Shown: positions 1 through 7,923, counted from the first letter of the stretch. The stretch is 31,368 nt of DNA from an uncultured Candidatus Saccharibacteria bacterium (GCA_947364965.1 CANAUU010000001.1:1-31368), one strand, 5' to 3'. The notes: a model not told the origin generated them from the sequence alone. Numbers and translations are program-made.

Positions 1-2
1 GG

Positions 3-1103
3 GGCTATACAGCGGCTGAAGGTTCTATTCCAGATAATGCTACCTATACCGCACCATCAGTATCTGGTAATGGAGATAAACTAGTAGAGAATGCTAACAA
101 GAAGATAGTCTCCGATACTAAAACTATTATGCTTAGCTTTGCTACTAAGGTTAATGACCAGAAACCAGCAGATACTTATAAGAACACTATTACCATGAGC
201 GTAGTATCTAGCCCCCTAAAGACTACTCTAAGTGACATTACTAATATGCAGAATATGACTAACTCCATCTGTGCTGATAGCGAGATCCACGAAACCAAAC
301 AACTACGAGACACACGAGATGGCAAATACTACTGGGTGACTAAGCTGGCTGACAATAACTGCTGGATGACGCAAAACTTGGATTTGGACCTAAACGCACA
401 AACTACTCCACTTACTCCAGAAACGTCGGATGTAAGTGGCAATTGGGTACCGAACAGTGGAGTATGGGGACCTGATGGTGATGAACCAGCATATACAGCA
501 AACACGGCTTCTAGCTCGACAATTCTGGCCGAGAATACCGGGCAAAGATCTTGGAGTCTCGGTGACTATAGGATTACTAATCCGACAACCCCCAATAGCT
601 GTGGTTATCCCAAGAACGACCTCTCCCAGTGCCCCGAACAGTTTACACCCTATACTACGCCGACTGCAGCAAGCGGAGATGAACTCGCACACTATATTAT
701 CGGTAATCACTACCAGTGGAATGCAGCAACGGCGGGGACTGGCGGAACTATCACTTCTGGTCAGGCAACGAGTTCCATCTGTCCGAAAGGATGGAAGCTC
801 CCAGAATCTAACTCTATGGCGGTTGGTACTTTCGGCGGTCTAATCAACGCTTACTCGATTGGCTCTGACGTTGCAAAGCTTACCAGCGCACCACTCTATT
901 TTGTTAGGGGTGGCTACGTCGATCAGAGTACCGGCGCCCTATTCAAAGGTGCCGGCTACGAAGGTAATTACTGGTCGTCTACCCCATATTCTAACGACGT
1001 TTACGCCTACAATCTCTATATTGGCGATGCTAGTGCCATCGCTCCGTCCAACTTTGGCTTCGACCGGCGAAACGGTCTCTCTATCCGCTGTCTCTCCCGC
1101 TAA
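3..1103 (+). CDS. FISUMP-domain surface protein, 5' truncated
   Basis: The open frame runs to the left edge of the window without a stop, so the N-terminus lies outside; the first ATG inside (129) is not a convincing start because coding-like sequence continues upstream of it. The first 80 or so residues look like the beta-rich repeat often placed before FISUMP domains (motif ATKVNDQKPADTY). Residues from about 95 on match the Fibrobacter succinogenes major paralogous domain: DGKYYWVTKLADNNCWMTQNL, then SICPKGWKLP, then GNYWSSTPY and the terminal LSIRCLSR. Such proteins are exported and common in Saccharibacteria; their function is unknown, probably cell-surface. The first 400 bp are richer in A+T than the rest of the window. 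The stop is TAA at 1101. Confidence 0.85.
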   Translation, partial: GYTAAEGSIPDNATYTAPSVSGNGDKLVENANKKIVSDTKTIMLSFATKVNDQKPADTYKNTITMSVVSSPLKTTLSDITNMQNMTNSICADSEIHETKQLRDTRDGKYYWVTKLADNNCWMTQNLDLDLNAQTTPLTPETSDVSGNWVPNSGVWGPDGDEPAYTANTASSSTILAENTGQRSWSLGDYRITNPTTPNSCGYPKNDLSQCPEQFTPYTTPTAASGDELAHYIIGNHYQWNAATAGTGGTITSGQATSSICPKGWKLPESNSMAVGTFGGLINAYSIGSDVAKLTSAPLYFVRGGYVDQSTGALFKGAGYEGNYWSSTPYSNDVYAYNLYIGDASAIAPSNFGFDRRNGLSIRCLSR

Positions 1104-1291
1104 ACCTTGAGCAAAACCCCTAGGCAAATACCCCACGCACCATACACTTTCTCCGCCCCAGCCTCCGCACCTACCAAGTAGTTTAGTATAATATGGAAGC
1201 CCTCCAAACAATTCTATATACTAATATACAGCCAATGATATAGCACATACCTATTCCTTTTTTACGGTTCGATATCAACTATATATGCTTC

Positions 1292-1510
1292 ATGTTTCAT
1301 GGGAAATCAAAAGGCACCCAACAAAACGCCGGTAGACTTCCTTATGAAACAAAACTCATCTTCCCGAAAAAACGCATCACATCGGAAGATGAGCTGACAA
1401 AGCAAAAGCTACTTGATAGGGCGGCGGCTGGGGCGGAGGATAAAGTACAAGGAACTGCGCAACGTCAAAGCCTCACAAAAATAGTTAAAATCCCAACGTC
1501 GAGAGGCTAA
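1292..1510 (+). CDS. Possible small basic hypothetical protein (72 aa)
   Basis: A 72-codon frame starting MFHGKSKGTQQ and ending IPTSRG, rich in Lys, Arg and Gln, with no recognised domain, signal peptide or membrane segment. There is no Shine-Dalgarno sequence. A weak -10-like TATATA (1280-1285) lies 6 nt before the ATG, which is the spacing used by the leaderless genes here, and a good terminator hairpin straddles the stop codon. Those two points are the only support. It may equally be non-coding. Confidence 0.3.
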   Translation: MFHGKSKGTQQNAGRLPYETKLIFPKKRITSEDELTKQKLLDRAAAGAEDKVQGTAQRQSLTKIVKIPTSRG

Positions 1511-1538
1511 AATTTTTACAATTATTTTAGCCTCTTTT
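1503..1538 (+). terminator. Intrinsic terminator
   Basis: Perfect 11-bp stem GAGGCTAAAAT (1503-1513) with ATTTTAGCCTC (1524-1534), followed by TTTTG. It overlaps the stop of the small frame 1292-1510, and could also end the surface-protein transcript. Confidence 0.7.
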
Positions 1539-1682
1539 GTTGTGGCTGCCTCTGTTAGTCTCGAAAATCACGCTAAATTTTTTCAAAAAAGTTTAGCCTG
1601 GCTAACCCTGTCCCATTGCTCGAAAAATTGAAATTTTCGAGCAACCAGAGCCACGTTCACCCCTGTTGTTAAGCAAACCCTA

Positions 1683-1710
1683 CCTGACCACTTTTTAAAA
1701 ACTGGTCAGG
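1683..1710. repeat. Perfect inverted repeat between operon ends
   Basis: CCTGACCA (1683-1690) pairs with TGGTCAGG (1703-1710), and the loop itself contains TTTTTAAAAA, so nearly the whole 28 nt is palindromic. It lies about 40 bp beyond the stop of the minus-strand oxidoreductase and may end that transcript, though without a U-run outside the stem. A second hairpin (1617-1643, TGCTCGAAAA with a matching TTTTCGAGCA) lies further on. Confidence 0.5.
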
Positions 1711-1751
1711 CGGAACACCTAGCGATTGTGCTAACTTTCACACCCTGCAGC

Positions 1752-3119
1752 TTACGCCAGCTCCCTCGCCGCAATCCTTACTGCTTCGCTCCAACTCGTC
1801 GCAATGTGCGGTGTCGCCGCTAACTCAGAAACTTTAATCCCGCTCCGAATTGCCAGAGAAATTTCTTGCACAATCAAATCCGCATTCGGCGCCACCACCG
1901 TTGCTCCTAGAATCTGTCCCTTCATGTCCGAAGTCAGTTTTATAAACCCTTCCCGAAAATCATTCGTGTTCGCTGCGCTCACCAAATCAATCGGCACCAG
2001 GACCGTCTTCTGCTTCTGCCCAAGCTGCACGCATTCCAGCTCATTCAGCCCCACCTTCGCGACCTGTGGCATCGTATTTGTCATTCGGACGAACCCGGTA
2101 TAATTCACCGTGTTGCCGACTTTTTTCAGCGCATTCATCGTCGCGAGCCGCGCCTCATAAGTCGCTTTCTCGGTCGAACTTTCTCCGCCGATTACATCTC
2201 CCGCCGCCCAAATATGCCCGCTCGTCGTCTTCAGTCCGCCCGTCACCTCGACCCCGCGATACGAGAACTTCACCCCCGCGTTTTCCAACCCATAATCCGT
2301 GCTTGGTTCCGGCGTTGTCGCGAGCACAATCGCCTCGACGCGCACCGATTTTTCTTGCCCATCGCGCACAAAAACGACCTGCTTTGCCTTCGCTTCCTGC
2401 ACTAGCGCCACTACTCGCGAATCCGTCAGAATCTCTACCTGGAAACGTTTGCGCAGATGTTGCTCAATCACCTCGCTGACTTCCGGATCTTCGCGCGGCA
2501 ACAACCTATCCTGCGCCTCCGCAATCAAGACCCTTACTCCCAGCGCCGCAAAATATTCCGCAATCTCGCACCCTGTCGAACCTCCGCCGACCACCATCAA
2601 CGCTTTTGGCAATTTCGCCATTCGAAGTGCTGTGTCTGGCGACCAACAATTCACCAGCTCAACCCCAGAAATCCCGCTCACTGCGAGGTCGGTTCCAGTC
2701 GCCAGCAAAAACTTCTCACTACTAATCTGCTGTTCACCCACCGCAATTTCATGCGGGCTAATAAACTGCGCGAAACCATGATAACAATCAACCCCTGCAT
2801 TCTCAAAAACCTTCCGGTTTCCACCGCCTGCCCGTCGCACTGCCGTCGCCTGCCAGTTCAAAACCGTCGGATAATTATAACGCAAATTACTACTCGACAT
2901 TCCAAATCGCGTTCCGTCGACCGCTTCCGTATAGCGCTGCGCAAAGCCCAGCGCCGCCGCATAGGGAACATCGCGATAGTTCAAAGTCGTCCCGCCCCAT
3001 CGGTCCGCCTCGACAATCGCTGTCTTCACCCCTAGACCAGCCGCCAAAAGCGCCGCAGCGCTCCCCGCCGCGCCACTACCAATCACCAAATACTCGTAGT
3101 CAAATTTCCTTCCCACCAT
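1752..3119 (-). CDS. FAD/NAD(P)-dependent oxidoreductase of the disulfide-reductase family, redox cysteines missing
   Basis: 455 aa, the usual length for the lipoamide dehydrogenase/mercuric reductase family. Visible are the N-terminal FAD motif GSGAAG (residues 14-19), the NAD(P) motif VVGGGSTGCE (about 175-184), the second FAD motif IWAAGDVIGG, and the C-terminal dimerisation domain. The segment that normally reads GGTCLNxGCxPSK is GGTTLNYRDVPYA here: both redox-active cysteines are replaced (Thr45, Asp50). It therefore cannot be a classical disulfide reductase. It may be an NAD(P)H oxidase or quinone/other-acceptor reductase (inference). The start ATG directly follows the TAA of the upstream ATP-cone-like gene, so the two are translationally coupled in one operon. 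Confidence 0.88.
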   Translation of the reverse strand: MVGRKFDYEYLVIGSGAAGSAAALLAAGLGVKTAIVEADRWGGTTLNYRDVPYAAALGFAQRYTEAVDGTRFGMSSSNLRYNYPTVLNWQATAVRRAGGGNRKVFENAGVDCYHGFAQFISPHEIAVGEQQISSEKFLLATGTDLAVSGISGVELVNCWSPDTALRMAKLPKALMVVGGGSTGCEIAEYFAALGVRVLIAEAQDRLLPREDPEVSEVIEQHLRKRFQVEILTDSRVVALVQEAKAKQVVFVRDGQEKSVRVEAIVLATTPEPSTDYGLENAGVKFSYRGVEVTGGLKTTSGHIWAAGDVIGGESSTEKATYEARLATMNALKKVGNTVNYTGFVRMTNTMPQVAKVGLNELECVQLGQKQKTVLVPIDLVSAANTNDFREGFIKLTSDMKGQILGATVVAPNADLIVQEISLAIRSGIKVSELAATPHIATSWSEAVRIAARELA

Positions 3120-3386
3120 TTATATTATTTTACCACGATTTTGATAAACGTAAGCCAAATCCGCGCTATATTTTTCCGCCTCTTGCGCCACCCGTCGATA
3201 TAAATCATCCGACGTAATCACCGCCCTCGTTGCCACCCAGACCGCCGTCTTCGCTGCTACCTTCTCCGCAATTGCTCCCGCCGTCCCCTCCGGAATTCCA
3301 ATTGCTACCGCGCTTTCCAACACATCATCACGCAGACCTTTTTCGCTAAAACTAATTTGTTCAACCTTTTTCCGTTTCATCCGCAT
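3120..3386 (-). CDS. Small ATP-cone-like protein (88 aa)
   Basis: The pattern ISFSEKGLRDDVLESAV ... GAIAEKVAAKTA ... ITSDDLYRRVAQEAEKYSADLAYVYQNRGKI resembles the ATP-cone domain, a small nucleotide-sensing fold known as the regulatory end of ribonucleotide reductases and as NrdR. Here it stands alone, without a zinc ribbon or catalytic partner. The basic N-terminus MRMKRKKVEQ would be the substrate-loop side. It lies 9 nt after the membrane-protein gene and touches the oxidoreductase gene, so it is the middle gene of a three-gene operon. Start choice: GAGG lies 6 to 7 nt before the second ATG (3380), which may be used instead of 3386. The family call is by pattern only. Confidence 0.7.
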   Translation of the reverse strand: MRMKRKKVEQISFSEKGLRDDVLESAVAIGIPEGTAGAIAEKVAAKTAVWVATRAVITSDDLYRRVAQEAEKYSADLAYVYQNRGKII

Positions 3387-3395
3387 ACCTCAAGT

Positions 3396-4088
3396 TTATC
3401 CTAACACCTCAAACGCAAAAATGAAAAATCCCAGTACCAGAAACCCTACGCCCGTAATCACTCGCATAAAACTTTTATGCTTCACTCGCCACCTTTGTAT
3501 ATCTACCACTGTCTGTCCCTTCCGAATCGCAATCCGCAGCACTATCGGCGGAATAATCGCAATTATTGTATACATTGCCACCGCGAGTAGTTGATACGCC
3601 GACGGCAAGACAATAATACTGTTCGCCGCCACCACAAACAGCACCATCGTCCAAGGCATCTCCGCCAAACTCGTCAAAACTCCCAGTGAGAACGCTTCGG
3701 TATTACTGTTCGTCTCCTTTGCTCGTTTATCAATAAATCGCGCCACCGTCCTCGGCAACCAAAGTTCCGTGCTCTTACCCCGTCGATAATAAAACGCCCA
3801 CGCCGCAATCGCCAGCGCTACCAGCATCCCCACTACAATCAAAATCTCCTCCGCATATAATTCCGTCCCAAAAACTTGTCCCAAAATAAAACACGTCGCC
3901 CCCAATGCCAAAAACACCAGCATTCCAATCCCCGCAATATAACTATCTACCAAGTTCCGTGTCTTCTTCCGCACATGTTTCCCCAAACTCGCGTGGTATA
4001 AAAGCAACAAAGCTCCCAGCTCCAGCTGTAAAGTCGCATGAATTACGGCCGCTAGAAAAACCTCACTGAACGGAATAACCATATCCAT
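3396..4088 (-). CDS. Six-helix membrane protein, LysE/GAP-like
   Basis: 230 aa with about six hydrophobic segments in a 3+3 arrangement (around residues 8-30, 50-70, 82-100, 135-155, 163-182, 208-228) and a basic cytoplasmic loop RGKSTELWLPRTVARFIDKRAK in the middle. This layout and the early segment VIHATLQLELGALLLLYHAS resemble the LysE/GAP/DsbD-type small transporter superfamily. I do not see a CXXC or conserved cysteine pair, so thiol transfer is not supported. First gene of the operon with the ATP-cone-like protein and the oxidoreductase. A TATAAT box lies 6 nt before the ATG, giving a leaderless transcript. Substrate unknown. Confidence 0.75.
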   Translation of the reverse strand: MDMVIPFSEVFLAAVIHATLQLELGALLLLYHASLGKHVRKKTRNLVDSYIAGIGMLVFLALGATCFILGQVFGTELYAEEILIVVGMLVALAIAAWAFYYRRGKSTELWLPRTVARFIDKRAKETNSNTEAFSLGVLTSLAEMPWTMVLFVVAANSIIVLPSAYQLLAVAMYTIIAIIPPIVLRIAIRKGQTVVDIQRWRVKHKSFMRVITGVGFLVLGFFIFAFEVLG

Positions 4089-4094
4089 AATATT

Positions 4095-4103
4095 ATTATA
4101 GCA
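4095..4103 (-). promoter_or_regulatory. Promoter of the membrane-protein operon (leaderless)
   Basis: On the minus strand TGC-TATAAT is followed by six bases and the ATG at 4088, so transcription should start at or next to the A of the start codon. Confidence 0.75.
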
Positions 4104-4109
4104 TAATTT

Positions 4110-4249
4110 ATCATACTTGTGCTTGTATCTATTGGTGAAAGTGTGCTACGCTAGGAAGGGGGCGTTTCCTCAAAATAACACGATTTTTGACATTTTTCAA
4201 AAAAGTATCATGCTTGTGCTTGGAAGTTCCGACCATTCTGTGCTATGCT
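4110..4249 (+). promoter_or_regulatory. Tandem near-duplicate promoters of the lamin-tail gene
   Basis: ATCATACTTGTGCTTG (4110-4125) and ATCATGCTTGTGCTTG (4207-4222) are 16-nt repeats with one difference. Each is followed after 21 nt by a -10-like box, TACGCT (4147-4152) and TATGCT (4244-4249), both preceded by TGTGC. The second box ends 6 nt before the ATG at 4256, giving a leaderless start; the first would give a leader of about 97 nt. Confidence 0.5.
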
Positions 4250-4255
4250 TCCGAC

Positions 4256-5869
4256 ATGATGCAATTTTTATTCCAACTCAATTCAAAATTCAAATCCAAC
4301 TTCAAGCCCAAATTCCTATTTGGCGCGTTAGCTTTCCTTCTTGCCGCCCACATCAGCTTGGCGCCGGCACTCTCCGCAAACCTACATTACAATCTCCAGT
4401 CTACCGTAGAATTGCCAGCCGAAAATCTATCACTTGATCCGCCAGCCGAAACCAACCCTGATAACCCGCCTGGCACTTTGCCAGATGATGAACTCGAAAC
4501 CTATGATTTTCCTTCGCAACTCATTATTAAGGCTATCAACCCAGGCTATACTACCGCAGATAAGTTAACTAACGCCGGCGAACTTATCGAACTTCAGAAT
4601 CTTGCCGACACCACCACCTCGCTCGCCGGTTTCTCGGTTCAATACACTAACGGAAGTGGCAAGTCTACCATTCTTTACACTTTCCCGGAAGGAGCACTCA
4701 TGACCGGCGAGTTTCTCCTTATGCGCTACGTGAAATCCCCTGATGCCGACCAATCTGAACTCACCTATTCTGCCAGCCTTGCCATGACTGCCGGTCCACT
4801 CGAACTCGTTTACGAAGGTGAAGTTATCGACAGTATCTGCTGGACGGGGAAGAACGGCTGCGCGCCCACCTTCAAAAGTTCCGCCCCCACCACCCTCGTC
4901 CGTAATATGTCGACTGGCGACTTTGAGCATCTCTCTATCTATGATACGCATTTTAGTCCCTCCGCCCCGACCTTCTACGCTCCAGAGCTAGAACCTGAAG
5001 ACTCCGACGAGCAGCCCACTCTTCCGCCCCAATGCCGCGGTCTTGAGTTTTCGGAGATTCTCACCTACTATTCCGATTCCGCTTCCGAGCAGTTCATCGA
5101 ACTTTACAACCAAACCTCAAAAACCATTCATCTCGATGGTTGCCATATTCAATATAAAAACAAATTATATCCTCTTTCCGGCACTATCTCTCCTAGCGCT
5201 TACCTCGCCTATTATCCTGATTTTTCTCTCACGAAGAATCCTACCACAAACAACACCATCTCCCTCATTGATACCGATGGCGAATCTGTTGATGAACTCG
5301 TCTATTCTCATGGTCAGAAAAAGTCCACTAGCTACGCTAAATTCTACGATTCAAACGGCGCCGCTAGCTGGTCTATCACTTACAGCCCCACCCCCGGCTC
5401 CACCAATATTTCCCAAGCCTTTCGTACCTGTCCTGTCGGAAAAGTTATCAATCCCGTCACTGGCAACTGTGTCAACGTCGCTGCTTCTGTCGCCGCCGAA
5501 TGTCCCGCCGGCAAATATCGCAACCCGCTCACTGGTCGCTGCAAAAACATTGATTCTTCGGATTCAAAAACCCTCAAAGAATGTGCCGAAGGCTACGAAC
5601 GTAATCCTACAACCAATCGCTGCCGCAAAATCACACTCCCCAACAACGGTGCCGAATACGCGCTCGTCCCCACTACCGCCTCCAGCGGTAAAAGTTTCGT
5701 CGCTATTGGCATAGTCATCCTAATTGTTCTTCTCGGCGTCGTCTATATTGCTCTACAATTCCGGCACGAAGCGACCCGTGCGGCTCGCAAAATTCGCCAG
5801 CGCTGTCACGACATTTTGAAGAACCAGTTCTCGCGGAAGATCCGCCGGGACCGAGATAAGGAGGCCTAA
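4256..5869 (+). CDS. Membrane-anchored lamin-tail-domain surface protein with Cys repeats
   Basis: 537 aa from the ATG at 4256. Order: basic N-terminus and signal sequence (about 14-42, FLFGALAFLLAAHISLAPALSA); a first lamin-tail-like domain (about 78-230, with AGELIELQNLADTTTSLAGF); a second (about 258-375, with ASEQFIELYNQTSKTIHLDG); three Cys modules of the form CPxGKxxNPxTGxC (about 382-460, the last degenerate); a transmembrane helix (about 480-502); and a basic tail of about 35 residues. Lamin-tail domains in bacteria are extracellular beta-sandwiches; the Cys modules recur in Saccharibacteria surface proteins. Likely an anchored envelope protein. The last 117 nt overlap the convergent adenylate-kinase-like gene. 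An upstream TTG frame (4187) is rejected because the signal peptide and promoter spacing fit 4256. Confidence 0.85.
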   Translation: MMQFLFQLNSKFKSNFKPKFLFGALAFLLAAHISLAPALSANLHYNLQSTVELPAENLSLDPPAETNPDNPPGTLPDDELETYDFPSQLIIKAINPGYTTADKLTNAGELIELQNLADTTTSLAGFSVQYTNGSGKSTILYTFPEGALMTGEFLLMRYVKSPDADQSELTYSASLAMTAGPLELVYEGEVIDSICWTGKNGCAPTFKSSAPTTLVRNMSTGDFEHLSIYDTHFSPSAPTFYAPELEPEDSDEQPTLPPQCRGLEFSEILTYYSDSASEQFIELYNQTSKTIHLDGCHIQYKNKLYPLSGTISPSAYLAYYPDFSLTKNPTTNNTISLIDTDGESVDELVYSHGQKKSTSYAKFYDSNGAASWSITYSPTPGSTNISQAFRTCPVGKVINPVTGNCVNVAASVAAECPAGKYRNPLTGRCKNIDSSDSKTLKECAEGYERNPTTNRCRKITLPNNGAEYALVPTTASSGKSFVAIGIVILIVLLGVVYIALQFRHEATRAARKIRQRCHDILKNQFSRKIRRDRDKEA

Positions 5870-6391
5870 CTCTTGATAACGTTTCAGAACTGGCAGAGTT
5901 TTCTCATGGTATTCGTCAATCCGCGTCTGAAAAACTTTCGGGTCCGCATCATCTGCTCTAAGCCCCCTATCACCCAAAATCTTTGCCGCTTCCCACCGGT
6001 CTACCACATCTTTGTCAGAAAGTTTCAACTCGATCGCCGCCCGAATTGTGTGTCCACTCGATTTTGCTACCGCCATCACCTCGTCTTCTTCGCCCGACCA
6101 GCGCCCAATCGACGACAAAACAAGAGGATACTTCCAGAGTTCTTCCTTCTCAAAATACGGCAAAACCCAATCATAAAACACGCTCGACGGCACTAATTTC
6201 CCATCATGGCTCAAGCTCTGTCCAGTCGCTTGCTCCATCGCACGCACAATAATCCCCGATGATAAAAATTTCGCGCCCAGCTTCTCCGCTAATTGCACAC
6301 CTACCGTATCTTTTCCACTCATCGGCAGTCCGAAGATATTGATACTGCCAATCCCGAGCCAGGACTTGATTTGTTGTATCTGGGCTTCCAT
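5753..6391 (-). CDS. Adenylate-kinase-like nucleoside monophosphate kinase
   Basis: 212 aa from the ATG at 6391. The P-loop is GLPMSGKDT (about residues 22-30), followed by SSGIIVRAM in the place of the NMP-binding ISTGDLLR motif, then RGLRADDADPKVFQTRIDEYHEKTLPVL, which matches the R-x-DD...R...Y...T lid/core pattern of adenylate kinases. It would transfer phosphate between ATP and a nucleoside monophosphate in the cytoplasm. The lid is short and the sequence is diverged, so the acceptor is uncertain. The start is fixed by a TATAAT 6 nt upstream; a longer frame from 6415 would begin inside the promoter. The 3' end runs 117 nt antisense into the lamin-tail gene. Confidence 0.8.
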   Translation of the reverse strand: MEAQIQQIKSWLGIGSINIFGLPMSGKDTVGVQLAEKLGAKFLSSGIIVRAMEQATGQSLSHDGKLVPSSVFYDWVLPYFEKEELWKYPLVLSSIGRWSGEEDEVMAVAKSSGHTIRAAIELKLSDKDVVDRWEAAKILGDRGLRADDADPKVFQTRIDEYHEKTLPVLKRYQELGLLISVPADLPRELVLQNVVTALANFASRTGRFVPEL

Positions 6392-6397
6392 TCTCAT

Positions 6398-6406
6398 ATT
6401 ATAACA
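6398..6406 (-). promoter_or_regulatory. Promoter of the adenylate-kinase-like gene (leaderless)
   Basis: Minus-strand TGT-TATAAT, then six bases, then ATG at 6391. This decides the start against the in-frame codon at 6415. Confidence 0.75.
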
Positions 6407-6480
6407 TGACGACATCCAATCCCGCGCAACTCCCCGGCTAAACCCAGACCGCGTTAAGTCACCGTCGCTTCACCCCACTT

Positions 6481-6507
6481 CTAGCAGTCTTTACTTATGG
6501 GTGCTAA
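6481..6507 (+). promoter_or_regulatory. CIRCE-like HrcA operator
   Basis: CTAGCAGTC (6481-6489), a 9-nt spacer, then GGGTGCTAA (6499-6507). Against the CIRCE consensus TTAGCACTC-N9-GAGTGCTAA this is 7/9 and 8/9 with the exact spacer. It covers the -35/spacer side of the hrcA promoter, so HrcA would block its own transcription and that of grpE until heat stress. Confidence 0.8.
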
Positions 6508-6512
6508 TTTGC

Positions 6513-6518
6513 TATAAT
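6513..6518 (+). promoter_or_regulatory. -10 box of hrcA-grpE (leaderless)
   Basis: TATAAT ending 6 nt before the ATG at 6525, directly after the CIRCE-like operator. Confidence 0.75.
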
Positions 6519-6524
6519 CAAATT

Positions 6525-7298
6525 ATGAACTTGACGAAACGCCAAGAGGAAATCCTCTTCGCTATCATTGAAGAATACGCCGAACTCGCCGCTCCTGTCG
6601 GCAGCGTCACCTTGGCTAAACTTTTCAACGTCTCTTCGGCCACAATCCGCTCTGAAATGTCGCGTCTTGAGGATTTTGGCTACATCGCCCAGCCTCACAC
6701 TTCCGCTGGTCGTGTCCCGACCGACGCTGGCTACCGCTACTATGTCAACGCCCTGTCCGAACATCCAGAAGTTCTCAACCAGTCTTCTCCGTTTATTGTT
6801 AATCCCGAGCGCGAAAGCAAAACCCCCGAGCGCAGTACTCGTGTTCTCCAGATTCGCATCAATTCCCAAACTCGTGCTGATTCCGCAATTCGTGGAGCCG
6901 TTGATTCGCTCGTTGAGCTGACGGGGAATCTCGGTCTCGCGACTATTGGAGATCAACTCTATATCTCTGGTATTGCCCGTCTTTTTACGCAGCCAGAATT
7001 TCTTGACAACCGTCGCGTCCAGGCCGTTGCTGAATTGCTCGACAACCTCGAGCCCTGGCTTCGTGAAGTTGCCCCGGGTCAGCCCCTCAACATCTTCATT
7101 GGTCAAGAAAACCCCATCGGCAAGACTTCTCAAGCCTCCCTCATCATCAGTCGTTTTCGCTCTCCGTTCTCTGACAAAAGTTATATCGGCATCCTCGGCC
7201 CCACTCGTCAGAACTATAGTCGTGTTATGTCGCTCGTTCGCTACGCTGGCGCCATTCTCGAGGAAACTCTCGCTCTTGACGGTAAAAATAAGGAGTAA
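6525..7298 (+). CDS. hrcA: Heat-inducible transcription repressor HrcA
   Basis: 257 aa. The N-terminal winged helix is typical: LTKRQEEILFAIIEEYAELAAPVGS, then FNVSSATIRSEMSRLEDFGYIAQPHTSAGRVPTDAGYRYYV, which is the HrcA signature. The GAF-like C-terminal part is shorter than in most HrcA proteins (about 340 aa), consistent with reduced genomes. HrcA binds CIRCE and represses chaperone genes, with its folding helped by GroEL. A CIRCE-like site lies directly upstream, so autoregulation is expected. The in-frame GTG at 6501 is upstream of the -10 box and is not used. grpE follows after 2 nt, with its ribosome-binding site inside the end of hrcA. Confidence 0.95.
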   Translation: MNLTKRQEEILFAIIEEYAELAAPVGSVTLAKLFNVSSATIRSEMSRLEDFGYIAQPHTSAGRVPTDAGYRYYVNALSEHPEVLNQSSPFIVNPERESKTPERSTRVLQIRINSQTRADSAIRGAVDSLVELTGNLGLATIGDQLYISGIARLFTQPEFLDNRRVQAVAELLDNLEPWLREVAPGQPLNIFIGQENPIGKTSQASLIISRFRSPFSDKSYIGILGPTRQNYSRVMSLVRYAGAILEETLALDGKNKE

Positions 7299-7300
7299 TT

Positions 7301-7837
7301 ATGAAAAAACCCACCTCGTCACAATCAACCAAACAACCACAAGAATCATCCCAACAGTCCGACTTTACCCAAAACTCTCAGTCCCAAATTAGCCCAGAAA
7401 TAGCCGCTGCCGCCACGCAAATTGTCGAGCTCACTAATGACCTTCAGCGCACACGTGCCGATTTCGAAAATTTCCGCAAGCAGGTTGATTTACAGAAATC
7501 CCAAGCCATGAACGCTGCCAAAAATGCCACCGTTCTGAAATTCCTCCCCCTCATCGACGATATCAGCCGCGCCTTCAGCGTTTATCCAGAGCAGCTCCAG
7601 CCGCTCGAAAAAAGTTTCCTCAAAACTCTCCAGTCTCTTGGGCTTCAAATCATTACTTCCGCTCCCGGTACCGAGTTTAACCCTGACTATCACGATGCTG
7701 TTTCTATCGACGACGAAGAGGGCGATACTGAAATTATCACCGAAACTCTGCGCCCTGGCTATATTTACGACGGCGCCGTCATCCGCGCCGCTATGGTTCG
7801 CGTCGGTCACGCCGATAAACCCACAAACAAATCCTAA
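7301..7837 (+). CDS. grpE: Nucleotide exchange factor GrpE
   Basis: 178 aa. A polar, Gln/Ser-rich N-terminus of about 30 residues leads into the long helix (IVELTNDLQRTRADFENFRKQVD, about 48-70) and the C-terminal beta domain (GTEFNPDYHDAVS; GYIYDGAVIRAAMVRVG). GrpE releases ADP from DnaK. It is the second gene of the hrcA operon; AGGAG at 7291-7295 lies 5 nt before the ATG. dnaK and dnaJ do not follow: the next gene is a phosphoketolase half with its own promoter. Confidence 0.95.
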   Translation: MKKPTSSQSTKQPQESSQQSDFTQNSQSQISPEIAAAATQIVELTNDLQRTRADFENFRKQVDLQKSQAMNAAKNATVLKFLPLIDDISRAFSVYPEQLQPLEKSFLKTLQSLGLQIITSAPGTEFNPDYHDAVSIDDEEGDTEIITETLRPGYIYDGAVIRAAMVRVGHADKPTNKS

Positions 7838-7923
7838 CAACCAGCGCTCTCGCCGTAGCGTTGGTGCCATCACAATCTTTCCGCAACATCCCCTAGAATC
7901 TCCCCAATTCCCAGGATTCGTGT

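Larger units (their letters stand above)
1104..1751. other. Long intergenic stretch with three hairpins
   Basis: About 650 bp between a plus-strand surface gene and the end of a minus-strand operon. I see a TATAAT at 1188-1193 with no start codon at the expected distance, one weak small frame (1292-1510), and three hairpins in a row: 1503-1534, 1617-1643 and 1683-1710. No repeats of mobile-element type were seen. Confidence 0.5.
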
